From the NCBI GenBank assembly GCA_017512425.1, contig JAFWGI010000012.1, positions 248,001 through 312,000 on the forward strand: a stretch of 64,000 nucleotides of DNA. The letters are read 5' to 3'. The translations under genes and the position numbers were made by a program. This document shows positions 9,532 through 18,659 of this stretch, in pieces (position 1 is the stretch's first letter; each line of letters opens with the position of its first letter). Under the pieces are notes generated by a model. That model made no database searches. It saw only the letters and a list, made by a program, of their open reading frames with translations, and was not told the origin of the DNA. Origin of the DNA: Hyphomicrobium sp. (GTDB taxonomy: Bacteria; Pseudomonadota; Alphaproteobacteria; Rhizobiales; Hyphomicrobiaceae).

Positions 9532-9773
9532 CACGGCGCGATCTCGTAGGCATAATTCTCGATCACGGTGTTGGCGAGCAGGTCTTTGCACATCTGCTCG
9601 ACGATGGCCTTCGCCTTCGCAGGGTCGGTCTCGTTAAGATCAACCTCGATGTACTTACCCTGCCGGACGTCGCCGACGCCTGAAATGCCGAGCCCTTTGA
9701 CGGCGCCTTCGATGGCCTTGCCCTGCGGGTCGAGCACGCCGTTTTTCAGGGTAATTTTGATGCGGGCTTTCAT
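9531..9773 (-). CDS. purS: Phosphoribosylformylglycinamidine synthase subunit PurS
   Basis: PurS is the roughly 80-residue bridging subunit between PurL and PurQ. The start at 9773 gives MKARIKITLKNGVLDPQGKA, the standard PurS N-terminus, and the body contains GLGISGVGDVRQGKYIE and the C-terminal CKDLLANTVIENY, both typical. The product is 80 residues. It is coupled to the secreted protein downstream and follows purC after a gap occupied by an intergenic repeat. Confidence 0.96.
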   Translation of the reverse strand: MKARIKITLKNGVLDPQGKAIEGAVKGLGISGVGDVRQGKYIEVDLNETDPAKAKAIVEQMCKDLLANTVIENYAYEIAP

Positions 9774-9783
9774 GGGGTCTCCG

Positions 9784-9916
9784 TCAACTCCCTCTCCCCG
9801 TTCCTGCACTTTACGGGGAGAGGGCCGGGGTGAGGGGCGGCAACAAGCAGCGAAGCAAGCGGCTGCGCCTCACCCTGACCCTCTCCCCATGACAAGCGCA
9901 GTGTCAGGGGGATAGG
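9784..9916. repeat. Intergenic inverted-repeat element of the ccctctcccc family, copy 1
   Basis: The left part has ccctctcccc paired with ggggagaggg, then a ggggtgagggg block. The right part has the inverse, cctcaccctgaccctctcccc. The whole can fold into a large cruciform. It fills the gap between purC and purS, and a second copy of the same design lies between nuoB and nuoC. Confidence 0.7.
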
Positions 9917-9925
9917 GAAAACTGT

Positions 9926-10738
9926 TCAGTTCGGCTTGCCGTTGGCCGGGCCCGTCGTCGCGGAGCCGGTGTTCGACGCAACGAGGACTGGACCTGCGCC
10001 GCGCGGACGCGGCGTTTCGGTCAGCACGCCGAGGCGCTTTGCAACTTCCTGGTAGGCTTCGAGCACACCACCGAGATCGCGGCGGAAGCGGTCCTTGTCG
10101 AGCTTGTCGCCCGACTGGACGTCCCAAAGACGGCAGCAGTCAGGGCTGATCTCGTCAGCCAAGATGATGCGCATCGTGTCGTTTTCGTAGTGGCGGCCGA
10201 ATTCGACCTTGAAATCGACGAGGCGGATGCCGATGCCGAGGAACAGCCCGACCATGAAGTCGTTAACGCGAAGCGCGAGCTGCATCAGCTCGTCGATTTC
10301 CTGCGGCGTCGCCCAGCCAAACGCGGTGATGTGCTCTTCCGAGACCATCGGGTCGTTGAGGGCGTCGTTCTTGTAGTAGAACTCGATGATCGAGCGCGGC
10401 AGCTGCGAGCCTTCTTCAAGGCCTAAACGCGTCGATAGCGAGCCGGCCGCAACGTTGCGGATCACGACTTCGAGCGGAATGATCTCGACTTCGCGAATGA
10501 GCTGCTCGCGCATGTTGAGCCGCTTGATGAAGTGCGTCGGCACGCCGATCTCGCCGAGCCTCTGGAAAATGTATTCCGAGATCCGGTTGTTGAGCACGCC
10601 CTTGCCTTCGATCAACGCATGCTTCTTGGCGTTGAACGCGGTCGCGTCGTCTTTGAAGTGCTGGATGAGCGTGCCCGGTTCGGGGCCCTCATAAAGCACC
10701 TTGGCCTTGCCCTCATAAATGCGGCGACGCTTGTTCAT
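9926..10738 (-). CDS. purC: SAICAR synthetase PurC
   Basis: PurC (phosphoribosylaminoimidazole-succinocarboxamide synthase) joins CAIR and aspartate with ATP. The start at 10738 gives [18 protein letters not shown], the normal alphaproteobacterial N-terminus, with aggaccagga upstream as ribosome binding site. [24 protein letters not shown] and the DFKVEFGRH region mark the family. A C-terminal tail of about 20 residues (rich in Pro, Gly, Ala, Thr) goes beyond the usual 250-254 residues. It heads the minus-strand purine run. Confidence 0.96.
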   Translation of the reverse strand: MNKRRRIYEGKAKVLYEGPEPGTLIQHFKDDATAFNAKKHALIEGKGVLNNRISEYIFQRLGEIGVPTHFIKRLNMREQLIREVEIIPLEVVIRNVAAGSLSTRLGLEEGSQLPRSIIEFYYKNDALNDPMVSEEHITAFGWATPQEIDELMQLALRVNDFMVGLFLGIGIRLVDFKVEFGRHYENDTMRIILADEISPDCCRLWDVQSGDKLDKDRFRRDLGGVLEAYQEVAKRLGVLTETPRPRGAGPVLVASNTGSATTGPANGKPN

Positions 10739-11557
10739 TCCTGGTCCTCTGAGGATCAACTTTTTCGAGCTCACTCATTTACGCGGGTGCTACACAACGA
10801 TCCGCGCCGAAGACACTCGTCCTTTGATTTTCCAACATGTTTTTGCAGGCTGGGGAAAGGCCGGTGCGCTCTCGGCGCGAAAATTTCCTTAGAGGGACTC
10901 TAGCCGAACCTCCCCCCCAAAACAACGAAGACCATGAGCCGCATGACCCCTTGGTTGAGGGTTCTAGCCAAGCCGTTGATATGATTGGCTGGCGTCGCGG
11001 CGGAATGGCAATGCAACCTTAGGGTGTTAACAAAACTGAAGAACGACCTGAAATTAGTCCTGCGCGTGGTGTCAGTCGCGAAATGTCTATAAGCATTTGA
11101 TTGAATTGGGTTTCTCTGGTTATCTTTGGAAAACGAGCGGCGTTTGGGTAAATCGCGGTGGAAATCCGCCTACTCCGCCTAAAGAGGCGGTGCGGTCATA
11201 GGAAGGAGCGGCGCGATCGAGTTGATCCCGGCGCTTAGTCCGTCAGCGTTCGAACCGACGTCGCGGTGTATTTGAGCTGCGCGACGACACCCAGATTTTC
11301 ATCGACGCTGGTTACGCGCGATGGCGCCGAACGTCGGTTCTGCTGCGTACGATCCGATATCGTCCGTCGTCCCCGCATTACGCTGATCTTGAACCGGCGG
11401 TCCCGCGTCCCGATCTGTGCGGAGGCAAGATCAGCTCCGCCGCCGCGCGTTGCGGGCGTGGTTGCTTTGCCTCGGTTGATTTGGGGTGGCAAGCGGAGTA
11501 ACGCTGCCGCGAAGGGCGCCTTTACCGGCAGCTCCAGATATTTGGGAAGGTCACAGC
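10739..11557. other. Large divergent intergenic gap (purC / DUF1476)
   Basis: About 820 bases between divergent purC and the DUF1476 gene. Open frames here (for example 11235-11492 on the minus strand) lack a ribosome binding site and resemble no family. A small hairpin-forming stretch (ccgcctaaagaggcgg) is at about 11175-11190. The gap must carry both promoters, but I cannot place them. Confidence 0.4.
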
Positions 11558-11881
11558 ATGACGACGTTCAATGATCGCGAGAAGGGCTTCGAGAACAAGT
11601 TCGCCCACGACGCAGATCTGAAATTCAAAGCCGAAAGCCGCCGCAACAAAGCGCTTGCCGAATGGGCTGGAGCAAAGCTCGGGTTTTCGGGCGCGGAGCT
11701 TGAGGACTACGTCAAGGCCGTGCGCAAGGCCGACCTCGCCGAAAAGGGCGACGACGACGTGTTCGGCAAGGTGAAAGCTGACCTGGCGGCCAAAGGCGTC
11801 GCAGTCGCCGATGCCGACATCCGCAAGGTTATGAACGAAGCGCTGGCGAAGGCCGTGACCGATATCGAAAGCGGCAAGTAA
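11558..11881 (+). CDS. DUF1476 protein, F1-ATPase zeta-inhibitor family
   Basis: The start ATG at 11558 gives MTTFNDREKGFENKFAHD, the hallmark N-terminus of DUF1476, which in alphaproteobacteria includes the zeta subunit that binds and inhibits the F1 ATPase. The product is 107 residues, the normal length, and has the four-helix pattern with ALAEWAGAKLG and the conserved acidic second half. The upstream frame extension lacks support. A terminator follows directly. Confidence 0.92.
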   Translation: MTTFNDREKGFENKFAHDADLKFKAESRRNKALAEWAGAKLGFSGAELEDYVKAVRKADLAEKGDDDVFGKVKADLAAKGVAVADADIRKVMNEALAKAVTDIESGK

Positions 11882-11905
11882 CGATTTACGTTCAGTTCTG
11901 GACAG

Positions 11906-11935
11906 AAGGGCGGCTCATCGGGCCGCCCTTTTTTC
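11906..11935 (+). terminator. Intrinsic terminator
   Basis: The stem aagggcggc / gccgccctt closed by a seven-base loop is followed by a T run; it ends the DUF1476 transcript. Confidence 0.88.
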
Positions 11936-12070
11936 GTTGGGCAGGACGACCTCGTCTTCGGCATCATTCCGAGGCAACTGCAACAGCAGCACCGGGATGC
12001 CGATTACGGAACTTCGCGCATTGCACGCGTGTTCCAAGCTAACCAGTAATCGGCACGCGAGGATCACAAC

Positions 12071-12259
12071 ATGCCAAGCGGCGAAAAATCGAAATACACC
12101 GATAAGCAGAAGCGCCAAGCCGAGCACATCGAGAAGAGCTACGAGCAGCGTGGTGTCAGCAAGGATGAGGCCGAAGAGCGCGCCTGGAGGACGGTCAACA
12201 AACAAGACGGCGGCGGAAAAAAGCCAGGCGGCTCTGGGCGGCGCACATCTGACCGCTAA
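12071..12259 (+). CDS. Small hydrophilic KTDKQKR-type protein (62 aa)
   Basis: The product starts MPSGEKSKYTDKQKRQAEHI and continues with EERAWRTVNK and a Gly/Lys-rich tail. This matches a widespread small rhizobial-type family usually labelled 'plasmid stabilization protein', although the true function is unknown. The highly charged, helix-prone sequence is typical of stress-related small proteins. It lies near the DUF892 gene, another stress-associated family. The start has ggatcacaac upstream, a weak ribosome binding site. Confidence 0.75.
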   Translation: MPSGEKSKYTDKQKRQAEHIEKSYEQRGVSKDEAEERAWRTVNKQDGGGKKPGGSGRRTSDR

Positions 12260-12272
12260 GCGCGCTCATGGT

Positions 12273-12857
12273 CTATCCGAGACCCCTCAAAAACTGACCG
12301 AACTTCAAAAGCCCGTCGGGCCAGGGGCCATGCCCGGAAGCGGTGTTGATGTGCCCGGCCTCACCGGCATCCGTCAATTTCGAGCCCCACTTGCTAGCCA
12401 GGTGCTCGGCGCGCGCGAAGCTGCAATAGAGATCGTTGTTGGCCACGACGAGGTGGCTCGGGAATGGCAGTTTCGTCTCGGGCATCTTGGAGTAGCCGCC
12501 GTCACCGTTCGCGGGCGGCCAGCGTTCGCCGCCGGTATCCGGCCAAAAATGCGCGAACTCGACATCAGCGGGTGCGACGAGAAAAGCGCCGATGACGCCC
12601 TTCGATTTCAGTTTGTTCGCGGCGAACACGACAGCCGGTACGCCAAGCGAATGCGCTACAATAACCACGGGCTGCGTCGCGCCACCGGCGAACTTGGCGA
12701 TCTTATCGCCCCAGGCGTCGACCTGCGGATTGTTCCAGTCGTCCTGGATCACGCGCCGCGCCGTCTTGAGGTTCTTTTCCCAGCGGGTCTGCCAATGATC
12801 GGGGCCGGAATCCTGCCAGCCAGGCACAATTAGAATGTCGACGTCTGATGTTTTCAT
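12273..12857 (-). CDS. RBBP9/YdeN-type serine hydrolase
   Basis: A 194-residue alpha/beta hydrolase. The N-terminal DILIVPGWQDSGPDHWQ motif and the nucleophile elbow AHSLG with Ser70 are diagnostic of the RBBP9/YdeN family (Pfam Ser_hydrolase). The catalytic His is probably in AGHINTASG near the C-terminus. Substrates of bacterial members are unknown. It is transcribed divergently from the DUF892 gene across a 206-bp gap. Confidence 0.9.
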   Translation of the reverse strand: MKTSDVDILIVPGWQDSGPDHWQTRWEKNLKTARRVIQDDWNNPQVDAWGDKIAKFAGGATQPVVIVAHSLGVPAVVFAANKLKSKGVIGAFLVAPADVEFAHFWPDTGGERWPPANGDGGYSKMPETKLPFPSHLVVANNDLYCSFARAEHLASKWGSKLTDAGEAGHINTASGHGPWPDGLLKFGQFLRGLG

Positions 12858-13063
12858 GAGGCTAGTGATTAGCGGAGCTGGCTTTTCCGCTCAAGCTGCC
12901 CTGATGCCGCCGTTGGCTCAACTGTCCACGCTATCCGATCCAGTGAAGTTGTATGCGTGTCGAATAGGCGCTGAGGCCGCTTCCCACGCGCCGCGCAGTC
13001 TCTTGTTGGAACAACGATGCCGTACCCGCGTTCAATGCCCAGCAACCTCGCTGGAGTTTTGTC

Positions 13064-13555
13064 ATGGCCATTCAAAATCTCGAAGATCTTCTCGGGCATA
13101 CGCTCGAGGATGTGTATTTCGCCGAAAAGAAAATCCTCAAATCGCTGCCGAAGATGATCAAGGCAGCCGATTCCTCCGAACTCGCCAAGGCGTTCGAAGC
13201 GCATCTCGGCGAAACCGAAGAGCACGTCACGCGCCTCGAAGAGGCATTCAAAATGATGGGCAAGAAGCCCAAAGCGACCGAATGTCCGGCTATCCTCGGG
13301 ATTCTCGACGAAGCCGAAGAATTGATGGAAGAAATCAAAGACGCCGATACGCTTGATGCGGCGATGATCGCATCGGCACAGGCCGTCGAGCATTACGAGA
13401 TTACGCGCTACGGCACGATGATCGCCTGGGCCAAAGAACTCGGAAAGAAAGACATCGCGACCTTGCTGTCGAAGACGCTGAAGGAAGAAGGCGCGGCGGA
13501 CAAGAAACTGTCGTCGATCGCTGAATCGCGTCTCAACCGCGAAGCAGCCGCGTAG
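13064..13555 (+). CDS. DUF892 / YciE-YciF ferritin-like stress protein
   Basis: A 163-residue four-helix protein of the DUF892 family: LEDLLGHTLEDVYFAEKKILKSLPKM at the start, then repeated helices with Glu and His that can bind a di-iron site (HLGETEEHVTRLE; EHYEITRYG). YciE/YciF relatives are induced by osmotic or general stress. It stands alone with its own terminator. Confidence 0.93.
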   Translation: MAIQNLEDLLGHTLEDVYFAEKKILKSLPKMIKAADSSELAKAFEAHLGETEEHVTRLEEAFKMMGKKPKATECPAILGILDEAEELMEEIKDADTLDAAMIASAQAVEHYEITRYGTMIAWAKELGKKDIATLLSKTLKEEGAADKKLSSIAESRLNREAAA

Positions 13556-13583
13556 TTCCGGGCTTAAGCGATCAATGAAATAT

Positions 13584-13613
13584 AAAAGGTGGCACCCGTG
13601 TGCCGCCTTTTTT
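13584..13613 (+). terminator. Intrinsic terminator
   Basis: The stem aaaggtggcac / gtgccgccttt (one G-T pair) is followed by a T run, 30 bp after the DUF892 stop codon. Confidence 0.85.
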
Positions 13614-13847
13614 GCTTGCTCGCTCTCAACGCAACGAGGAGGCCGGGGAAGGGACCGCAAGCCCTCATCCAAACCTCCTCGTCTCAGATCCCGGGCTCGT
13701 CGGCTAAGGAGGAAGCGTCCCAGCCTGGATCATCCTGGTCATGCAATTTCATTTTTGACGTCAATTGCAGGTCTCAATTTTTCGCTGAGACATCAGCGAG
13801 CCGCGTGCGCCTTCCGGGCGGCTGCCCATTGGGCAAATCGGAAGGCG

Positions 13848-14936
13848 TTATTTGAAAAAAGCGTCGGCGCGCATCCCGGGCAGCAGTGGTACATCGCCGT
13901 TGAGGTCGATGGTGACTTCGAGGACTTCGACGTCGGTCGGGCGGCGAGCACCGCGCAGCGCGAACTTCGGCGACGCCAAAGTTGGCGCCAGTTGCGCGAC
14001 GCGGCCTTCGAATTCACGGCCAGGATAGGCATTGCTCTTGACCACGACCTTGCCGCCGACCTTGATCTTGGCAACGTCGAATTCGTCGACTTCCGCCTTG
14101 AGACGCACGAGGCTCATGTCGCCGATCACGGCCAGTGCAAGCTCCGGTGACGGCGAAACCATTTCGCCGGCTTTCGCGGGCAACTGCAAAATCGTGCCGG
14201 CGACGGGCGCACGGATACGCGTTTTCTCAAGCAGCGCTTCGGCGACAGCGACGTCCGACCGCGCGGCCTGCAGCGACGATTCCAAACGGCTTGGCGCCGG
14301 AACATCCGATTTCGCCTGGGCGGTCGCGTACGCAGCGCGTTCCTTCTGCAGCTTGTCGCGCGCCGACGTCATATTCTTGCGCGCGTCGGCAATGCGCTGG
14401 TCCGAGCCGTTGCCCTGACGCTTCGCCTGCAATTCGTATTCGAGTTCGAAGCGGGCGTTGGTCTGCGCGCGTTCGGCGGAGAAGACGTTGTCTTCAGCCT
14501 TGCGCACATCTTCGCGCGCCTTGTCAAGCGATTGCGCGTCGCGTTCGCGCTTGCGCGATGCTGCTTCGGTTTCTGCCGCCTGCAGACGTGCGCGGGCTTC
14601 GTCGTCATCAAGCCGGATCAGTAGTTCGCCTTCTTCGACGACGTCATTCAATTTGACGCTGACGTCGGCAATACGGCCAAGCAGTTGTGCGCCGACGCGC
14701 ACCAATCCGGTGCGGGGCTCGATGCGGCCGGGAGCAGCGGCGATCCAGTCGATCTTCGCAGGTGTCGCGGCAGGTGCCGGTGCGGCGGCGTCCGCGAAAG
14801 CGGTAATCGACGGCACGGATCCCGACGACATGAAGTGCGAAACGGCAAGCGACGTTGCGGCGCCGATGCCAGCAGTCAATGCGATGAATAGAAGGCCAGG
14901 TCGGCGTCGTCCGCCGTCGTTCGAATGCGATGACAT
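13848..14936 (-). CDS. HlyD-family membrane-fusion / periplasmic adaptor protein
   Basis: The 362-residue protein has one N-terminal membrane segment (about 14-33), a first lipoyl half (GRIADVSVKLNDVVEEGELLIRLDD), a long coiled coil (about 115-225, with many Lys/Glu/Ala), the second lipoyl half (RIRAPVAGTILQLPAKAGEMV) and a beta-barrel domain ending near LPGMRADAFFK. This is the HlyD/DevB-type adaptor layout that links an inner membrane pump to an outer membrane channel. No permease, ATPase or TolC-type gene lies next to it, so its partner is elsewhere. The region 14937-15180 upstream holds no gene. Confidence 0.9.
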   Translation of the reverse strand: MSSHSNDGGRRRPGLLFIALTAGIGAATSLAVSHFMSSGSVPSITAFADAAAPAPAATPAKIDWIAAAPGRIEPRTGLVRVGAQLLGRIADVSVKLNDVVEEGELLIRLDDDEARARLQAAETEAASRKRERDAQSLDKAREDVRKAEDNVFSAERAQTNARFELEYELQAKRQGNGSDQRIADARKNMTSARDKLQKERAAYATAQAKSDVPAPSRLESSLQAARSDVAVAEALLEKTRIRAPVAGTILQLPAKAGEMVSPSPELALAVIGDMSLVRLKAEVDEFDVAKIKVGGKVVVKSNAYPGREFEGRVAQLAPTLASPKFALRGARRPTDVEVLEVTIDLNGDVPLLPGMRADAFFK

Positions 14937-15180
14937 GAATGTTCCTCCTTAAGGTCCAAGTGCTTGCCGCTCGCGGTAAGCGGCGTAACGAAATCGAAAT
15001 TAGTGCACTGCACCTGCCTGCGCTGTCCCTGAAGGAACAGGGACGGAAGACTGCTAAAAATTTTTTTAGAACCGACGTCTTGTGTCTGCCGCCGGAGATG
15101 CAAAAGCAAGAGGCCCCAGAGGTTTTCACCCCCAAGGCCTAGGATTGTCGCGGTTAACCTGACTTTGGTTCAACTGAACC

Positions 15181-15444
15181 TTACTGGCACATCTGGCGGA
15201 GCGTCCAACCGACGATCTTGCAGCGTTCGACGCCGTTCACGAGGGTGCACTTGCGGTCCGGCAGGCGCTGGTAATCGCAGAAGTAGTTGCCTGAGTGGCC
15301 CGAATAGCCGTGCATCGAATTCTTGAATTTGTAATCTTGTACGAAGAATTCCTTGGCGCTGCCGCCTGCCTGAGCTGACGTGATAGAAACGAGGGCGCCA
15401 GCGACGACGGCGGCGACTGCGAAGATGTTGCGGAATGCGGTCAT
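15181..15444 (-). CDS. Small secreted cysteine-rich protein (87 aa)
   Basis: The ATG at 15444 is preceded by caaggaggactatacc, a near-perfect Shine-Dalgarno. Residues 1-26 are a signal peptide ending AQAG. The mature part of about 60 residues has four Cys (FCDY, KCTL, RCKI, MCQ) and many aromatic residues; the last Cys is the penultimate residue. I recognise no named family. The strong ribosome binding site suggests high expression. Confidence 0.75.
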   Translation of the reverse strand: MTAFRNIFAVAAVVAGALVSITSAQAGGSAKEFFVQDYKFKNSMHGYSGHSGNYFCDYQRLPDRKCTLVNGVERCKIVGWTLRQMCQ

Positions 15445-15665
15445 GGTATAGTCCTCCTTGAGTGGGCGGTGCGCCCGGCTTCATGTGACGTCTGCATCTG
15501 ATGAAGCTGACATTAGAGGAGCGGGCCGAGGCTCGCTGTTACCGGTGGAACAGGCCTTAAAAAAAATGCGTTCTGCTTGCTTTCGTGGCCTGGGTCGCTA
15601 TGGCGGGCGTCAATCTAATTACCTCGCCGGATCGTAACCTGGGCAACATGATAGGGGTAGGCGCT

Positions 15666-16250
15666 GTGAAAAAGTTGATCGCTTCGGCAGTGGGTTTGGT
15701 GACCCTGTTCACGGCCCCGGCCATCGTGCAGGCGGATAAGAGCGGCGGTTCGGCGTTCTCGTATGAATTCACCGGGATCGACGGCAAGCCGATGCCACTC
15801 GCGGCCTATCAGGGCAAAGTGTTGCTTGTGGTAAACACAGCCTCGTTCTGCGGTTTTACGAAACAGTATGCCGGCCTGCAGAAGCTCTGGTCCGACTATG
15901 AATCGAAGGGCCTGGTCGTCATCGGCGTGCCGGCGAACGATTTCGGAGGCCAGGAGCCGAAGGCCGAGGGCGATATCAAATCGTTCTGTGAAGGCGCGTT
16001 CGGCGTAACGTTTCCGCTGACTACGAAGCAAGTAGTTGTCGGGGATGCTGCGCATCCGTTCTACAAGTGGGCGGCGGCCGCCGCCGGTCCCGACGGCGTG
16101 CCTGCGTGGAACTTCCATAAGTATCTCGTCGGCCGCGATGGCCGGTTGATCTCGGCGTTTTCATCGCGCGTCGCGCCCGAAAGCAAAGAGTTGACCGGTG
16201 CTATCGACAAGGCGCTTGCGGAGCCTGACCCGGCAGCTTCCAAAAGCTAA
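15666..16250 (+). CDS. Exported glutathione-peroxidase family thiol peroxidase
   Basis: The family motifs are clear: NTASFCGFT with peroxidatic Cys62, FGGQEP with Gln96, and AWNF with Trp148 and Asn149, which complete the catalytic tetrad (numbering from the GTG at 15666). The enzyme reduces peroxides with thiols; bacterial Cys forms often use thioredoxin. An N-terminal hydrophobic signal (KLIASAVGLVTLFTAPAIVQA) implies export to the periplasm, unusual for this family. The start is uncertain: GTG 15666 gives the cleanest signal peptide, while an in-frame ATG at 15648 would add six residues. Confidence 0.9.
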   Translation: MKKLIASAVGLVTLFTAPAIVQADKSGGSAFSYEFTGIDGKPMPLAAYQGKVLLVVNTASFCGFTKQYAGLQKLWSDYESKGLVVIGVPANDFGGQEPKAEGDIKSFCEGAFGVTFPLTTKQVVVGDAAHPFYKWAAAAAGPDGVPAWNFHKYLVGRDGRLISAFSSRVAPESKELTGAIDKALAEPDPAASKS

Positions 16251-16396
16251 AAGTGCCGCGCACGCGCTGCCGCCAAATCGTCAAAGAGTGGCTTTAGGCC
16301 GCCCGAAGGCCGCTTTCTGGCGTTTGCCTCGGATTTAGGCTAACGACGGCGCGATACCGCGTGCCGTCGAAAAGCAATTCCTACGGAAAATTATTG

Positions 16397-17995
16397 ATGA
16401 CCGCTGAACTGCACCGCCGCCAGATGTTGATGGGCGCCGCCGGACTTGGGCTCGCCGCGGGACTGACTGGTTTTGAACGCCTCGCGCACGCAGTCACCGG
16501 CGTCTCTGGCGCCGATCTCGGACCCGAGGGATCGTTCTCGTTTGAAGCTTTGCAGGCGCGCGCCGAAGCGCTCGCCAAAAAGCCGTTTGCGCCAGCCGTT
16601 GTCCCATCGCCCGAGCTTCTCGATGCGATCGACTACGATCAGTATCAAAAAATCAAATTCAAGCCTGAGAAGAGCGTCAAGCTCGATGACGAAGGCCGCA
16701 TGCCGGTGCAGCTGTTCCATCTCGGCAAGTACGCCAAGGAACCGGTTCGCATGCATGTCGTCGAGGGCGGAAAGGCACGCGAAATTCTGTATTCGCCGAG
16801 CCTGTTCGACGTGCCGCCCGGCCATCCGGCGAGGGCGCTGAAAGGCAACGCAGGATTCGCTGGTTTCCGCATCATGGCGGCCGACTTGAAGACCGATTGG
16901 TTCGCGGCAATGGGGGCGTCGTACTTCCGCACGTCGGGCCCGTACAATCAGTACGGTTTGTCTGCGCGCGGCATCGCGATCGATACGGCCATGCCGAACC
17001 CGGAAGAGTTTCCACGCTTCTCCGAATACTGGATCGAAGGCGCCGCGCCGGATACATCAGCACCGATCACGATCTACGGACTGCTCGACGGTCCGAGCGT
17101 TACGGGCGCATATCGTATGCGCACAGACCGTTTGACCGACACGCGCGATGTGCATCGCATCACGCAGGAGATCGATGCGGTTCTGTTCGCGCGCAAGGAC
17201 GTCGCGCGGCTTGGCGTGGCGCCGTTTTCGAGCATGTTCTGGTACGGCGAAGCGGGCCGCCGTCAATCCGCCGATTGGCGTCCGGAAATCCATGACAGCG
17301 ACGGCTTGTCGATTTTGACCGGATCGGGTGAACGCATCTGGCGGCCTGTCGGCAATCCGCCGCGCGTCATGACAAGCGCGTTCCTCGACAACGACGTCAA
17401 AGGTTTCGGCCTGCTGCAACGCGACCGCGACTTCGTGCACTATCTCGATGACGGCGTGTTCTACGAGCGCCGTCCGTCCGTCTGGGTCGAGCCGCTGGAG
17501 CCGTGGGGCAAAGGCGCCGTGCACCTCGTCGAAATTCCGACCGAGGATGAGACGTTCGACAACATCGTCGCCTATTGGGCGCCCGACGAACAGTTGAAGG
17601 CCGGACAGAAGCGGCAGTGGCGCTACCGTCTGTCGTGGCTCGACGATATTCCGTTTCCGAATGCGGTGGCGCGCGCGACCGGCACATGGACCGGTATGGG
17701 TGGCAGGCCCGGGCACAAGCGTCCCGACGGCGTGCGCAAGTTCGTCATCGACTATCAGGGTTCTGTGTTCGAAGGCTTGGGCCGCGAAGATAACGTCGAG
17801 CTGGTCGTGACGGCATCACGCGGCGACGTTTCCAATTCGTACAATCATCCGGTTGTCGATCAGCGCCAACGCTGGCGCGCGTTTTTCGATATTCAGGCGA
17901 CGGGACCCGACCCTGTCGATCTGCGCGCGTTTCTGCGCAAAGGCGACCGTGCGCTGAGCGAGACGTGGATCTATCAGTATTTCCCGGATCAGTGA
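16397..17995 (+). CDS. Periplasmic glucan biosynthesis protein, OpgD/OpgG family
   Basis: The 532-residue product begins with a Tat-type signal (HRRQMLMGAAGLGLAAG), which points to OpgD rather than the Sec-exported OpgG. The MdoG domain is full length, with FSFEALQARAEALAKKPF near the mature start, YNQYGLSARGIAIDTA, VTGAYRMR, FWYGEAGRR and the C-terminal immunoglobulin-like part (WRAFFDI). These proteins shape osmoregulated periplasmic glucans. No opgH glucosyltransferase gene is adjacent. It converges on bluB with an 11-bp gap. The in-frame ATG at 16361 would add 12 residues before the Tat motif. Confidence 0.9.
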   Translation: MTAELHRRQMLMGAAGLGLAAGLTGFERLAHAVTGVSGADLGPEGSFSFEALQARAEALAKKPFAPAVVPSPELLDAIDYDQYQKIKFKPEKSVKLDDEGRMPVQLFHLGKYAKEPVRMHVVEGGKAREILYSPSLFDVPPGHPARALKGNAGFAGFRIMAADLKTDWFAAMGASYFRTSGPYNQYGLSARGIAIDTAMPNPEEFPRFSEYWIEGAAPDTSAPITIYGLLDGPSVTGAYRMRTDRLTDTRDVHRITQEIDAVLFARKDVARLGVAPFSSMFWYGEAGRRQSADWRPEIHDSDGLSILTGSGERIWRPVGNPPRVMTSAFLDNDVKGFGLLQRDRDFVHYLDDGVFYERRPSVWVEPLEPWGKGAVHLVEIPTEDETFDNIVAYWAPDEQLKAGQKRQWRYRLSWLDDIPFPNAVARATGTWTGMGGRPGHKRPDGVRKFVIDYQGSVFEGLGREDNVELVVTASRGDVSNSYNHPVVDQRQRWRAFFDIQATGPDPVDLRAFLRKGDRALSETWIYQYFPDQ

Positions 17996-18006
17996 GCGGG
18001 CGGAGA

Positions 18007-18633
18007 TTAGCGCTCTAGAAAGCGCGATTGTATGGGCGTGCGTGGTTGCCATCCGGCTCGCACGAGCTCTGGGTCGGTATGCTCTTCGATTGGATAGCCG
18101 AGCAATAGATAGCCGATCAGCTTCCAGTCGCGCGGAACGCCGAGCGCGGATGTGACGTCAGCGGGATCGAGAATTGAAACCCAGCCAAGCCCAAGTCCTT
18201 CGGCCCGCGCGGCATACCAAAGCGTCGCAATCATCGACACGCACGAGTAGCTGAGCATTTCCGGCATCGTTCGAATACCGAGGCCGCGGCCTTGCTCGGT
18301 CGCACAAGCGCAGAAAACCGCCAGATGCTCGGGCGCAGCGTCGAACCCCTCGAGTTTCAAACCGAGGTAGTCGCGCCGCACGGTATCGTCGGGATATGTT
18401 GCCGCCGCCGCGGCGTTGGCGCGTTCAAAATTTGCGCGAACGTCATTGCGGATCGAGGGTGTCGTGACGCGAACGATGCGCCACGGCTGACTGTTGCCGA
18501 CAGACGGCGCATGGTCAGCAAGATCGATGATTTTCGCGAGGACGCCGTTCGGGACCGCATCCGTTTTGAAGCGGCGCACGTCGCGCCGCCAGAGCACCAG
18601 GTCGGCGAAATGCTGGGCGTGCTCAGGCGTCAT
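18007..18633 (-). CDS. bluB: 5,6-dimethylbenzimidazole synthase BluB
   Basis: BluB converts reduced FMN and oxygen to 5,6-dimethylbenzimidazole, the lower ligand of cobalamin. The 208-residue flavoprotein shows the family motifs VLWRRDVRRFK (near 13-23), APSVGNSQPWR, GLGIRTMPEML and GLGWVSILDP, which set BluB apart from ordinary nitroreductases. It lies 26 bp downstream of sseA on the same strand, so the two are probably cotranscribed. No other cobalamin gene or B12 riboswitch is visible nearby. Confidence 0.93.
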   Translation of the reverse strand: MTPEHAQHFADLVLWRRDVRRFKTDAVPNGVLAKIIDLADHAPSVGNSQPWRIVRVTTPSIRNDVRANFERANAAAAATYPDDTVRRDYLGLKLEGFDAAPEHLAVFCACATEQGRGLGIRTMPEMLSYSCVSMIATLWYAARAEGLGLGWVSILDPADVTSALGVPRDWKLIGYLLLGYPIEEHTDPELVRAGWQPRTPIQSRFLER

Positions 18634-18659
18634 GGCCTATGCCTCCAGCGGCGCGGCGA

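Noticed and set aside
11235..11492. 85-codon minus-strand frame in the purC/DUF1476 gap
   Set aside because: No ribosome binding site, no family resemblance, overlaps an equally open plus-strand frame; treated as noncoding.
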